Assembly (NCBI GenBank): GCA_029624675.1
Contig: JARSSP010000041.1
Location: 62,001 to 126,000 of the forward strand
DNA from: Candidatus Contendibacter sp.
GTDB lineage: Bacteria; Pseudomonadota; Gammaproteobacteria; Competibacterales; Competibacteraceae
Length of the DNA stretch: 64,000 nt
Direction of reading: 5' to 3'
Shown here: in pieces, positions 18,040 through 29,195 of the stretch
How the letters are laid out: each line of letters starts with the position of its first letter
Numbering within the stretch: position 1 is the first letter of the stretch
The notes under the pieces: model-generated
The model's input: only the letters and a program-made list of their open reading frames with translations
Databases searched by the model: none
What the model was told of the DNA's origin: nothing
Position numbers and translations under genes: made by a program

Positions 18040-19125
18040 ATGATCTCTCCCATCGACCGCCGCATCCCGGTCACCGTGCTCACCGGCTTTCTCGGGACTG
18101 GTAAGACGACCGTGCTCAACCATCTCGTCCGGCAACCCAAGCTGCGGCGGACGCTGGTGCTGATCAACGAATTCGGCGAGATCGGGCTCGATCACCTGCT
18201 GGTCGCGCAGGGCCGGGACGACGTGATCGTCGAGATGTCGAGCGGCTGCCTGTGCTGCACCATTCGCGGCGACCTGGTGGACACCTTGCGCGACGCGCCG
18301 TGGCGCTTTGCTCGTGGCGGCGAGACCTGGTTCGACCGGGTCGTCATCGAAACCACCGGGCTGGCCGATCCCGCGCCGATCCTGCACACCCTGCTGTCGG
18401 CTCCCGCGCTCGCGCCGCGCTATCGCTTGAGCGGCGTGATCGCGACGGTGGATGCCGTCAACGGAATCGATACCCTGGATCGCCAGTTCGAGTCGGTCAA
18501 GCAAGTCGCGGTTGCCGACCACCTGCTGTTGACCAAAGCTGATCTGGCGGAAACCGACGCGGTCGAGCGCATCGAGCGGCGCTTGCGCGCGTTCAACCCC
18601 TCCGCCGCTATCACGCGCGTCCTGCAAGGCGTGGTCGCTCCCGGCATCCTGGACGCCGGATTTTACGATCCCGCCACCAAGGCGGACGATGTCCGACACT
18701 GGCTCGGTGCGGAAGCCTTCGACGATGCCGCGCACGATCATCACGATCATCACGATCATCACGATCACTCGGCACCTCATCACCTCAAACACGATGTCAA
18801 CCGCCACGACGAGCGCATTCGCGCGGTCTGTCTGACGCTCGACCAACCCGTCACCCGCCTGCTGTTTGACCTGTGGCTCGACATCCTGATGCACGTCAAG
18901 GGTCCGGATCTGTTGCGGGTCAAGGGCATCGTGCGGATCACCGATATGGCGGGTCCGCTGGTGGTCCATTGCGTCCAGCACGTCTTCCATCCGCCGCTGC
19001 TGCTCGATGCGTGGCCGAGCGCCGATCATCGCACCCGCTTGGTGCTCATCACTCGCGATATCGATGCAGGGTGGCTGCGCAACACGTTGAGTCTGTTTGA
19101 TGTCGACGACATTCGCTCCCAGTAA
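18040..19125 (+). CDS. COG0523 (CobW/ZigA-type) GTPase, putative zinc chaperone
   Basis: A 361-residue P-loop GTPase of the CobW/COG0523 family. Visible motifs are Walker A GFLGTGKT (about residues 16-23), the metal-binding CxCC (GCLCCTIRGDLVDTL), ETTGLADP, and LLTKADLAE as the G4 motif. A histidine-rich loop (HDHHDHHDHHDHSAPHH, near residues 230-247) may store or deliver zinc. CobW and ZigA/ZagA/YeiR share this fold; the surrounding zur, dksA2 and hisI genes favour a zinc rather than a cobalt role. It is followed 13 bases later by the interrupted carbonic anhydrase gene. Confidence 0.9.
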   Translation: MISPIDRRIPVTVLTGFLGTGKTTVLNHLVRQPKLRRTLVLINEFGEIGLDHLLVAQGRDDVIVEMSSGCLCCTIRGDLVDTLRDAPWRFARGGETWFDRVVIETTGLADPAPILHTLLSAPALAPRYRLSGVIATVDAVNGIDTLDRQFESVKQVAVADHLLLTKADLAETDAVERIERRLRAFNPSAAITRVLQGVVAPGILDAGFYDPATKADDVRHWLGAEAFDDAAHDHHDHHDHHDHSAPHHLKHDVNRHDERIRAVCLTLDQPVTRLLFDLWLDILMHVKGPDLLRVKGIVRITDMAGPLVVHCVQHVFHPPLLLDAWPSADHRTRLVLITRDIDAGWLRNTLSLFDVDDIRSQ

Positions 19126-19138
19126 CCGAGGAATCTCC

Positions 19139-19315
19139 ATGATTCGCAAGAACCCGAACGGCCACCTGCCGCAAATTCACGAAAGCGCCTACGTCGCTCA
19201 AACCGCCATCCTGTGCGGCAAGGTCATCGTCCAGGAAAACGTCTTTATCGGTCCTTACGCCGTGATCCGCGCCGACGAAGTGAACAAGTTAGGCAAACAA
19301 AACGCGCAAAACTGA
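19139..19315 (+). pseudogene. Gamma-carbonic anhydrase, 5' part, cut by an integron cassette
   Basis: The first 50 codons (MIRKNPNGHLPQIHESAYVA through GPYAVIRADEVNK) encode the start of a hexapeptide-repeat gamma-class carbonic anhydrase. After codon 50, at base 19288, the frame enters foreign DNA and ends within nine codons. Joining base 19288 to base 19771 restores the frame exactly (VNK then LGDMEPIVIG). The gene is placed as the fourth member of the zinc-response group, where gamma-carbonic anhydrases are common companions. The split halves lack a route to a full enzyme unless the cassette is excised. Confidence 0.88.
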
Positions 19316-19770
19316 AGAGGAAGCAATAATGAAAACTCCACAAGACGTTCTCGAAAAATGGATGCAAGCCGTAAATAACGGCGATGTTGAAAGCCTGCTT
19401 TGTTTATACGACAGCAAAGCCGTGTTGATTCCAACATTTTCCAATAGATTACTGAATTCACCAGATAAACTGCGGGAGTATTTTGAAAAGCTGGGCAGCC
19501 GTGAGGAGCTAAGCATCGCACTCCATGAGAAAACTTTGATTGTCCAAGAGCTAAAGAACCCAATATTTTCGCTGAGCGGCATTTACAACTGGCGTTTTAT
19601 TGTTGATGGCGAATTGCTCAATTTCGAGGCTCGATTCAGTTATGTCGTTGATCTCTCGAGGCCAAACCCAATCTTGCATCATCATTCCTCTCAAATCCCC
19701 CGTATGCTGTAAAGCTTAACATTGCGCTCGAGCCGACCTGCTTCGTTCCAGCGGTCGGCTTGGCGCTACG
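19289..19770 (+). mobile_element. Integron gene cassette inserted in the carbonic anhydrase gene
   Basis: The 482-base insert has the hallmarks of an integron cassette. It starts at G^TTAGGC (19288/19289), carries one compact frame in the same direction, and ends with an attC site whose last core base is followed by the target TTGGGC at 19771. Both junctions match the GTTRRRY core cut between G and TT. The target in the carbonic anhydrase gene would have been GTTGGGC, a secondary site, not an attI. Removing the insert regenerates an intact coding frame. Base composition is far lower in GC than its neighbours. No integrase gene is in the window. Confidence 0.88.
19329..19712 (+). CDS. NTF2-like (SnoaL/DUF4440-type) protein, integron cassette cargo
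   Basis: A 127-residue protein of the NTF2-like superfamily, small cone-shaped alpha-beta proteins with varied ligands or enzymatic roles. It begins TPQDVLEKWMQAVNNGDVES (the typical first helix), continues LLCLYDSKAVLIPTFSN, and ends with the strand pair GIYNWRFIVDGELLNFEARF and HHHSSQIPRML. The HHHSS tail is characteristic of a bacterial subgroup I recall but cannot name further. The AGAGGAAG ribosome site precedes the ATG. The gene is the only cargo of the cassette; the nearest promoter would be that of the zinc-response operon, so it may now be zinc-regulated. Confidence 0.85.
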   Translation: MKTPQDVLEKWMQAVNNGDVESLLCLYDSKAVLIPTFSNRLLNSPDKLREYFEKLGSREELSIALHEKTLIVQELKNPIFSLSGIYNWRFIVDGELLNFEARFSYVVDLSRPNPILHHHSSQIPRML

Positions 19771-19776
19771 TTGGGC
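19714..19776 (+). repeat. attC recombination site of the cassette
   Basis: A 63-base imperfect palindrome. It runs from R'' GCTTAAC (fits RYYYAAC, 19714-19720) through GCGCTCGAGCCGACC and a loop (TGCTTCGTTCCAGC) to GGTCGGCTTGGCGC and R' GTTGGGC (fits GTTRRRY, 19770-19776). The inner arms pair over about 12 bases with the asymmetric extra bases typical of attC. The insertion point lies after G at 19770. Confidence 0.9.
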
Positions 19777-20235
19777 GACATGGAGCCGATTGTCATTGGC
19801 GCCAACTCCAGCATCCAAGATGGCGTGGTCATCCATTCCAAATCCGGCGCGGCGATGACAATCGGCGAGAACACCCCCGTCGCCCACCGCCCCATCGTCC
19901 ACGAACCCTGCAAGGTGGGTAACGGCGTTTTCATCGGATTCAACAGCGTTTTGTCCAACTGTACGGTGGGCGAGGGGGCGGTCGAGCGCCACAGCTCGGT
20001 CGAGAGTTTTAGGTTCCCTTCACCTTGTACAGTTTTCCGCCCCAACTGGATGCTGGTTCGGCCGGGGAGGCTCACCAATGGCCCATCCAAGAGGCTGGCC
20101 AAGGTGCAAGTCGACTACCGCCCGGGAATGAAGGTGGGCAGTATCCCGCGACGCACCGTTGCTGAATTCATAGTGACCCAGGCAGAAGCGCCGACCTATC
20201 TGCTACAGAAGCCCGCGCTTTCCGCCGGCCGCTGA
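19771..20235 (+). pseudogene. Gamma-carbonic anhydrase, 3' part
   Basis: From 19771 the frame resumes LGDMEPIVIGANSSIQDGVV and continues through the zinc-ligand histidine regions (VVIHSKSG and AHRPIVHEPC) to NCTVGEGAVERHSSVE near 20000. After that it departs from the usual family ending (a VPSTTRI-like segment followed by a long helix) and becomes doubtful sequence until the stop at 20235. So this half seems to have suffered a second change after the cassette insertion, such as a deletion, frameshift or replacement. A TTG at 19771 is the only start-like codon, so it is unlikely to be translated well. Confidence 0.75.
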
Positions 20236-20329
20236 ACCGCAAACGCGAACGGCCGCGTTCTCGACGCGACCCCGGTAAAAACACGACAAATCGATTGTCC
20301 ATCAGTGGCTTCAGCCCGTCCGAAGGGCG

Positions 20330-20432
20330 CTTGGACCGTGGTGCAAACCACTAGCTTCCAGCCGCCTGCTCTTCAGTCGGCGGTTTAGTCCGCCGATAGT
20401 CAACCCACCAGCTTCCATCTGGTGGTGGTTGA
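20330..20432. repeat. Cluster of three palindromes, possible IS200/IS605-type end or REP-like relic
   Basis: Between the carbonic anhydrase remnant and the convergent aroG gene lie several hairpins: GCCGCC..GGCGG followed by CCGCCG (20361-20395), and CAACCCACCAG cttccat CTGGTGGTGGTTG (20401-20431). The second resembles the terminal hairpins of IS200/IS605 elements and would also work as the aroG terminator. No transposase is present. The remaining bases of the 205-base gap (20236-20329) show no gene. Confidence 0.4.
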
Positions 20433-20440
20433 GTATCGTT

Positions 20441-21550
20441 CTACCTGGCCAGCGCCCGCCGCGCGCGCGCGGCTTGCGCCAGTTGATCGAGCAGGCGCAC
20501 GGAATCCTCCCAGCCGATGCAGGGGTCGGTGATGCTTTGACCATACACCAGGGGTTGATCGAGGCGCAGATCCTGCCGGCCCTCGACCAGATGGGATTCC
20601 ACCGCCACCCCCATGATCCGCGCGCTGCCCGCGGCGATTTGCTCGGCGACCGCCGCGCCCGAGACCAATTGCCGCCGGAATCCTCCGGGCGTGTTCCCGT
20701 GCGAGAGATCGATCATCAGCCGCTCGGGCAAATTGGTTCGGGCGAGTTCGGCGCAGGCCGCGTCCACGCTGGCCGAATCGTAGTTGGGCTGGGTTCCCCC
20801 CCGCAGGATAATGTGGCAGTCGGAATTCCCCAGGGTATCGACGATCGCCACCTGTCCGGACTTATGCACCGACAGGAAGTGATGGCGCTGGCGGGCGGCC
20901 AGAATCGCCGCGATGGCGATCCGCACGTTGCCGTCGGTGCCGTTCTTGAATCCCACCGGCGACGACAGCCCGGAGGCAAGCTCGCGATGCACCTGCGATT
21001 CGGTGGTCCGCGCCCCGATGGCGCCCCAGGAGACCAGATCGCCGATGTACTGGGGCGAGATCACGTCGAGAAATTCGCAGCCGGCGGGAACGCCCACCTG
21101 ATTGATGCGCACGAGCAGGTCGCGGGCGATGCGCAGCCCCTCGTTGATCCGGAAGCTGCCGTTCAGATAGGGATCGTTGATCAGGCCCTTCCACCCGACC
21201 GTGGTGCGCGGTTTCTCGAAATAGACCCGCATGACGATTTCGAGATCTTCGCCCAACCGGTCGCGCTCCGCCTTCAGGCGCGACGCATAGTCCAGCGCGG
21301 AAGCCGGATCGTGAATGGAGCAGGGCCCGATGACCACCAGAAGCCGGTCGGAGACGCCGTGCACGATGGCGCGCACGTTCTGGCGGGTCTCCGAAATGAA
21401 TGCTTCGGCCGGCGTGTTCTTGATCGGAAAGAACTGAATCAGGTGCATGGGCGGCGGCAACGGCACGATGTTCTCGATGCGCTGGTCATCGGTCGCCGAA
21501 GTGCGGTCGGTCAGCGGGGACGCCAACCCGTCGTTGAGAAAATGGGTCAT
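20441..21550 (-). CDS. aroG: 3-deoxy-7-phosphoheptulonate (DAHP) synthase, class I
   Basis: First enzyme of the shikimate pathway, joining phosphoenolpyruvate and erythrose 4-phosphate. The 369-residue protein has the class I (AroFGH) motifs: LLVVIGPCSIHDP (about residues 70-82), MRVYFEKPRTTVGWKGLIND, the KNGTDGNVRIA block, HIILRGGTQPNYD, and MIDLSHGN followed by GVAVESHLVEG, which contributes metal ligands. Length fits AroG/F/H (about 350). The ATG at 21550 begins MTHFLNDGLASPLTD. It is a lone leftward gene; which aromatic amino acid inhibits it cannot be told from the sequence alone. Confidence 0.95.
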   Translation of the reverse strand: MTHFLNDGLASPLTDRTSATDDQRIENIVPLPPPMHLIQFFPIKNTPAEAFISETRQNVRAIVHGVSDRLLVVIGPCSIHDPASALDYASRLKAERDRLGEDLEIVMRVYFEKPRTTVGWKGLINDPYLNGSFRINEGLRIARDLLVRINQVGVPAGCEFLDVISPQYIGDLVSWGAIGARTTESQVHRELASGLSSPVGFKNGTDGNVRIAIAAILAARQRHHFLSVHKSGQVAIVDTLGNSDCHIILRGGTQPNYDSASVDAACAELARTNLPERLMIDLSHGNTPGGFRRQLVSGAAVAEQIAAGSARIMGVAVESHLVEGRQDLRLDQPLVYGQSITDPCIGWEDSVRLLDQLAQAARARRALAR

Positions 21551-21922
21551 GGTATGAGCATCTCTTGGCAAAAAGAATTCGGTGTTGCGAGTGGGCACTG
21601 GGCCATGATATTGCCTTGGAGTTTATTTTTCCCATAGCCTCTAAAACCAGGGACAGGTTCCGCAAGTATCCACCCTGAGCCTGCGCCTTTGAAAACCCCT
21701 CGCACGCTTTCCTCGCAACCCTGCCGACCTCGCGAACATTCGCCGACCACCGTTAAGCACAGCTTATTCAGTATGCGGTGTACGCCAACCTGGAGAATGC
21801 CCAGGCCGGATACGAAGGTCGTTGCCAGTGGCCACGCCCGCTGAAATCGCCGATTTAGGGTGGGCGCGGTAGTAGCCCGCTGATCAAACGATCAGCCGGC
21901 CCAGGACCTCCCAGGCAGCGTT
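21551..21922. other. Gap with a possible gene remnant
   Basis: This 370-base stretch has no convincing gene. On the plus strand one open segment (about 21760-21857) reads QLIQYAVYANLENAQAGY, then EGRCQWPRPLKSPI and a stop, without a start codon; it looks like the tail of a lost gene but I do not recognise it. The rest appears to be decayed sequence between aroG and the broken response regulator. Confidence 0.35.
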
Positions 21923-22240
21923 CTATTCTTCGGCCGACCAGGCGCGCGCTCCGCGCACGCTGTCGAAGCCGATAAAACCGGTGAGAGCGCCGCGGGCGCT
22001 GTATAGGGCCATGGTGACCAGCGACTGTATGCCTTGCCGCTGACCTTCCGCCTGTTCCGCCGCCGCCTCGAGCGGCGCTCCAGCACATTGCGCACCCGCG
22101 CCTGCGCCACCGGCACGATCACCGGCGTGGCGATGAAGTCGTCCACACCCAGCGCGAGGCCGCTCGGCCAGCGCGCGCGCCAAGGTGTTCAGGTTGGCCG
22201 GCTGGTCATCGATGGGCAAGAGTTGAGCTTTTGGCGACAT
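21923..22240 (-). pseudogene. Decayed response regulator with GAF-like tail
   Basis: The frame opens MSPKAQLLPIDDQPANLNTL, a receiver-domain start, then jumps into noise. In the next frame the sequence ALGVDDFIATPVIVPVAQ, then ARVRNVLERR is the end of a receiver domain, so the middle with the phosphate-accepting aspartate has been deleted. In the first frame the final residues ALTGFIGFDSVRGARAWSAE resemble a GAF-domain end. The ATG overlaps the stop of the out-of-frame kinase tail (TGATG), showing it was once coupled to the kinase gene. It is almost certainly non-functional. Confidence 0.65.
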
Positions 22241-22504
22241 CAGGCCAAGGCTCCTGGGGCAGGGGGTGTGGCCGCGAGCCGCGCCAGGGCGTCGCGGGCG
22301 TGCTCAAAGCGGAACGCTTGTACGTCGGAGCGGATGGCCGCCAGTGGGTCGGCCAGCGCTGTGCCGGTGCCCCGCGCCTCCAGTTCGGCGAAGCGGTCGA
22401 GGGCGTCGAATTTGCCCTGCTCCAGTAAGGGCAGCAGAGCTTGGATCCGGTCGCGAACGGCCGGCCAGTCCAGCGGCCGGGGAGGCGTCTCTGGCGCGGG
22501 AACT

Positions 22505-22506
<2 letters not shown>
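22240..22506 (-). pseudogene. Out-of-frame C-terminal tail of the hybrid kinase
   Basis: Directly after the kinase stop at 22505, a neighbouring frame reads as good protein: PPEVPAPETPPRPLDWPAVR, then DRIQALLPLLEQGKFDALDR and so on for about 88 residues, ending at TGA 22240-22242. Similar helical tails end many hybrid kinases. The run CCCACC near 22509 is where a one-base change would restore a single frame. So the kinase is truncated by a frameshift relative to its ancestor, or the sequence has an error there. Confidence 0.65.
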
Positions 22507-26278
<3,772 letters not shown>

Positions 26279-26479
26279 CGGGCCGATCATTCGGTTTTGC
26301 GGCCTCGCGCACCTCGCGATCATCAGGGTTATCTCCGGGCAATGAATTCAGTGCATTGTCAGTAGCCTAAGACTTACGCACTGACAAAGTAAAAACCGGT
26401 GCGACCAGATCGGGACGGTATCACGGTAATATCCTGAAAGGCGACGCATCCGTTCCTTTTGCCCGAGGACCGGCGCCCG

Positions 26480-27262
26480 TCAAATCAACCCGGTCATGAG
26501 GCCGCCGCCGACCAGCGCCATCATGCCCGCCGCGATCCGCTGCACCGCGCGCAACGTGGCCTTTTGGAGCAGGCGCTTGCCGATCACCGCGCCCGCGAAC
26601 GCGCACAAGACAGCCACCGCGACCGCCGGCATCAGTTCTCGCAACCGGCCGAAGTGGTCGACCAATAAGCTGGTCCCATAGACGATCAGCCGCGAGAAAT
26701 CGACGATGACCGCCGAGACCGCGCCGGTCGCCACGAAGGCGTCTTTCGACAGGCCGGCCTTGATCAGAAAGGCCGAGCGCAGCGCCCCCTGATGGCCCGA
26801 CAGTCCGCCGAAAAAGCCGGACAATGCCCCGCCCAGCTGCAAATATCGTGCCGGGATCGCCAGCGCCCGGACGCGCGGTGACAGCTCCAGTCCCACGAAA
26901 ACGATGATTAGTAGTCCGATCAATGCCTTGACCACCGTAATTTCGTGCGCCGTGCCGGCCAAGTGATACTGGAGTAGGGGAGGCAACCGGTCGAACCCAG
27001 CCAGCAGACCCGCGCCGATAAAGGCGGTCAACGCGGCGGGCACGCCGAATCGGGCCACCACCCGCCAGTCCGCCTGGCGGGCCATCAGGCCAAACTTGAA
27101 CAGGTTGTTGGCGAAATGCACGACCGCCGTGGCCGCGACGGCCAACGGCGTTGGGAAGAACAACGCAAACGCGGGCATCAAGATTGTCCCCAGCCCGAAT
27201 CCCGAGAACAGCGTCAAACCGGAGGTTAGAAGGGCGATGACGCCAATCAGAATGAGTTCCAT
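26480..27262 (-). CDS. TauE/SafE (TSUP) family membrane permease
   Basis: A 260-residue integral membrane protein with about eight hydrophobic helices, beginning MELILIGVIALLTSGLTLFS. The FSGFGLGTILMPAFALFFPT segment and the second-half repeat LSGFFGGLSGHQGALRSAFL are the duplicated signatures of the TauE/SafE family, thought to export or import sulfite, organosulfonates or related anions. The substrate here cannot be told. It stands alone, 200 bases downstream of the large kinase gene start in a leftward direction, and its own promoter must lie in 27263-27400. Confidence 0.85.
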   Translation of the reverse strand: MELILIGVIALLTSGLTLFSGFGLGTILMPAFALFFPTPLAVAATAVVHFANNLFKFGLMARQADWRVVARFGVPAALTAFIGAGLLAGFDRLPPLLQYHLAGTAHEITVVKALIGLLIIVFVGLELSPRVRALAIPARYLQLGGALSGFFGGLSGHQGALRSAFLIKAGLSKDAFVATGAVSAVIVDFSRLIVYGTSLLVDHFGRLRELMPAVAVAVLCAFAGAVIGKRLLQKATLRAVQRIAAGMMALVGGGLMTGLI

Positions 27263-27379
27263 GCGACCACCTTTAACCTTTAATCATGCGCAGTTCGTAC
27301 CTGCCGATTTATCACACTACCACGTTAACGCTACCGCATTCGCTCTTGCCTCGACCGCCGATGCGTTTTTTCAACACCA

Positions 27380-27602
27380 AAGGTCCGGTCCGCAGCGACA
27401 AGCATTAGTGACCCTGGGGATCGAACTCAAGGTCTGGCGCGAGGGCGAACCCGATCTGCTGGCGGAAGGCCTGGAGCAACTGGACGGCGGCTGGCTGGTG
27501 CTTTTCGACCGCCGCGCGGGCCAGCCGCCGATTCGGGAACGCACCTCCAGCGTCCAAATCCCAAGCCCCAAGGGGCGAAGGATTACGATGATCCGAGCAT
27601 GA
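27380..27602 (+). pseudogene. Remnant of an AAA-ATPase/PD-(D/E)XK-type protein C-terminus
   Basis: From about 27405 the plus-strand frame reads LVTLGIELKVWREGEPDLLA, then EGLEQLDGGWLVLFDRR and ends with SPKGRRITMIRA. The IELKVWR core is a nuclease-like beta strand with its catalytic Glu and Lys, and the GWLVLFDRR and GRRITMIR parts are typical of the C-termini of AAA-ATPase proteins fused to a PD-(D/E)XK-like domain. No N-terminal part exists upstream, and about 16 residues between the core parts seem missing (EQLD directly followed by GGWL). It is a leftover gene end. Confidence 0.6.
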
Positions 27603-27784
27603 AGGATCGTCGCGGCTTCCGACACGCGCCACCAACTCGCGCTACATTCTTGCTACATTCCCGTTTCGCTTGACCGAATTCGAGAATTGGTTATCGTATT
27701 GCCGCGCTTGCTTGGGGTCGCCAGCGAGCGACGGACGTGAGTCCGCTGTTTCCGCGCCAGCCACTATCGACGACGCCTTGCCGC

Positions 27785-27825
27785 GTTCCGCGAAACAGGG
27801 GGCTGACGCCCCCCGCTCGCGGAAC
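27785..27825. repeat. Strong palindromic hairpin element
   Basis: GTTCCGCGA (27785-27793) pairs with TCGCGGAAC (27817-27825), and inside it GGGGGC pairs with GCCCCC around a TGAC loop. Another small hairpin (GGAC gtga GTCC) lies 50 bases earlier near 27732. This is a REP-like repeated palindrome or a terminator without a T run. The rest of 27603-27891 shows no gene. Confidence 0.5.
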
Positions 27826-27891
27826 GACCGCGCCGCTCCCACAGGGAGGGGAGTTTTTACAGTCTCTTAATCCTTATCCGAAGATCGCGAA

Positions 27892-28461
27892 ATGAAAAGA
27901 CTCGTCCCCGTTTTCACGGCGTTCTCACTCGGTATGTTGGGTGGCGGTCCCGACGCTCTGGCCGCCGAACCGCACGTCCACGGCGCCGGGACGCTGCAAC
28001 TGGTTCTGGAAGGCGGCAGCCTGAACGCCGAATTGCGCCTGCCGGCGATGGATGTGGTGGGCTTCGAGCACGCGCCGCGAGAAGCAAAGCACAAGGAAGC
28101 GGTGAAAAAAGCCGTGGCGATGCTGAAGGATTCACGCAAGGTGTTGGCGCTTCCCGACGCCGCTCAATGCACCGCCGCGCCCGGCACGGTGGACAGCGAA
28201 CTTCTGAAGGACGGGCCCGCGGCGGGCCACGACCACGATAAACACGACGCTGACCACGATCATGCCGACGGCGAAGCGCACGCCGATTTCGAGGTGGTTT
28301 ACCGTTTCGACTGCCGACGCCCCGAAGCGCTCAAGCAGATCAAGGTTCTCTTGTTCCAACGGTTACCACGATTGGAACGGCTCGATGTCGAAATGGTCAC
28401 CTCCACCGGGCAACGGAGCCAGCGGTTGATTCCGGGACAGGACACCATCACCCTGCCATGA
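27892..28461 (+). CDS. zrgA: Periplasmic ZrgA-like metal-binding protein (DUF2796)
   Basis: A 189-residue exported protein (signal peptide KRLVPVFTAFSLGMLGG, cleavage after ALAA) of the DUF2796 family. The mature start EPHVHGAGTLQLVLEGG carries the family HVHG motif, and a His/Asp-rich stretch (GHDHDKHDADHDHADGEAH, about residues 112-130) can bind zinc. In Vibrio cholerae the homologue ZrgA is part of a zinc-uptake operon zrgABCDE. Here the next three genes match the same set (ATPase, permease, DUF3299 protein), so zinc acquisition is the likely role. ATG overlaps with the next gene (ATGA). Confidence 0.85.
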   Translation: MKRLVPVFTAFSLGMLGGGPDALAAEPHVHGAGTLQLVLEGGSLNAELRLPAMDVVGFEHAPREAKHKEAVKKAVAMLKDSRKVLALPDAAQCTAAPGTVDSELLKDGPAAGHDHDKHDADHDHADGEAHADFEVVYRFDCRRPEALKQIKVLLFQRLPRLERLDVEMVTSTGQRSQRLIPGQDTITLP

Positions 28462-29192
28462 CCGGCTCATCGGCGATCCAGGCGGATGCCATCCCGGCTA
28501 TCGCCATCGGCGGGCTGCGGTTTCGCTGGCGACCGGATCGGCCCTGGGTGCTGGACATTCCCACCTTCACGCTGGCGGGGAGCGAACGGCTGTTTCTGGC
28601 CGGACCGAGCGGTTCCGGCAAAAGCACCTTGCTGGCGCTGATCGCTGGCATCCACCGGGCGACCGAGGGGCAAATTGCCGTGCTCGGTGCCGACCTGACC
28701 GCGCTTTCCGGTTCGGCCCGCGACCGCTTTCGCGCTGACCGATTGGGCGTGATTTTCCAGATGTTCAATCTCTTGCCCTATCTCTCGGTGCTGGAAAACG
28801 TGACGCTGCCGTGCCGGTTCTCGGCCGCCCGTCGCGCCCGCGCCATCGCCATCGCCGGATCGGTGTCCGCCGAAGCGCGCCGGCTGCTGGCGCATCTGGG
28901 CCTCGACGATCCCGGTCTGGAAGGTCGCGCCGCCGCCGAGCTGTCGGTCGGGCAGCAACAGCGGGTGGCGGCGGCCCGCGCCCTGATCGGTCGCCCGGCT
29001 TTGATCGTCGCCGACGAGCCCACCTCCGCCCTGGACGCCGACCGTCGCCTGGATTTCGTCCAGCTGCTGCGCGGCGAATGCGAAAGCGCCGGCGCCGCGC
29101 TGCTGTTCGTCGGCCACGACCGCTCGCTGGCCAGCCACTTCGACCGGGTGGTGGAACTGCCCGCCCTCAACGCCGCGCCGTCCGTGGGGTGA
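28458..29192 (+). CDS. ABC transporter ATPase of the zrg-like operon
   Basis: A 244-residue LolD/MacB-type ATPase. It has Walker A AGPSGSGKST, the Q-loop VIFQMFNLLPYLSVLENV, signature LSVGQQQR, Walker B LIVADEPTSALDA and switch His in FVGHDRSL. It pairs with the FtsX-like permease starting three bases after its stop. In the Zrg system of Vibrio this protein would power zinc uptake together with ZrgA. The start at ATG 28458 overlaps the zrgA stop by four bases. Confidence 0.9.
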   Translation: MTGSSAIQADAIPAIAIGGLRFRWRPDRPWVLDIPTFTLAGSERLFLAGPSGSGKSTLLALIAGIHRATEGQIAVLGADLTALSGSARDRFRADRLGVIFQMFNLLPYLSVLENVTLPCRFSAARRARAIAIAGSVSAEARRLLAHLGLDDPGLEGRAAAELSVGQQQRVAAARALIGRPALIVADEPTSALDADRRLDFVQLLRGECESAGAALLFVGHDRSLASHFDRVVELPALNAAPSVG

Positions 29193-29195
29193 AGC

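Noticed and set aside
18040..19125. Calling the COG0523 protein CobW of B12 synthesis
   Set aside because: Although the window is rich in B12 genes, this gene is embedded in the zinc-response group next to zur and dksA2.
17866..19149. A 427-codon minus-strand frame opposite the COG0523 gene
   Set aside because: Repeated Val-Met-Ile stretches come from the antisense of the His loop; no domain seen.
26360..26400. Sequence AAGACTTACGCACTGAC resembling IS inverted repeats
   Set aside because: Only one end is visible, with no transposase or matching second copy nearby.
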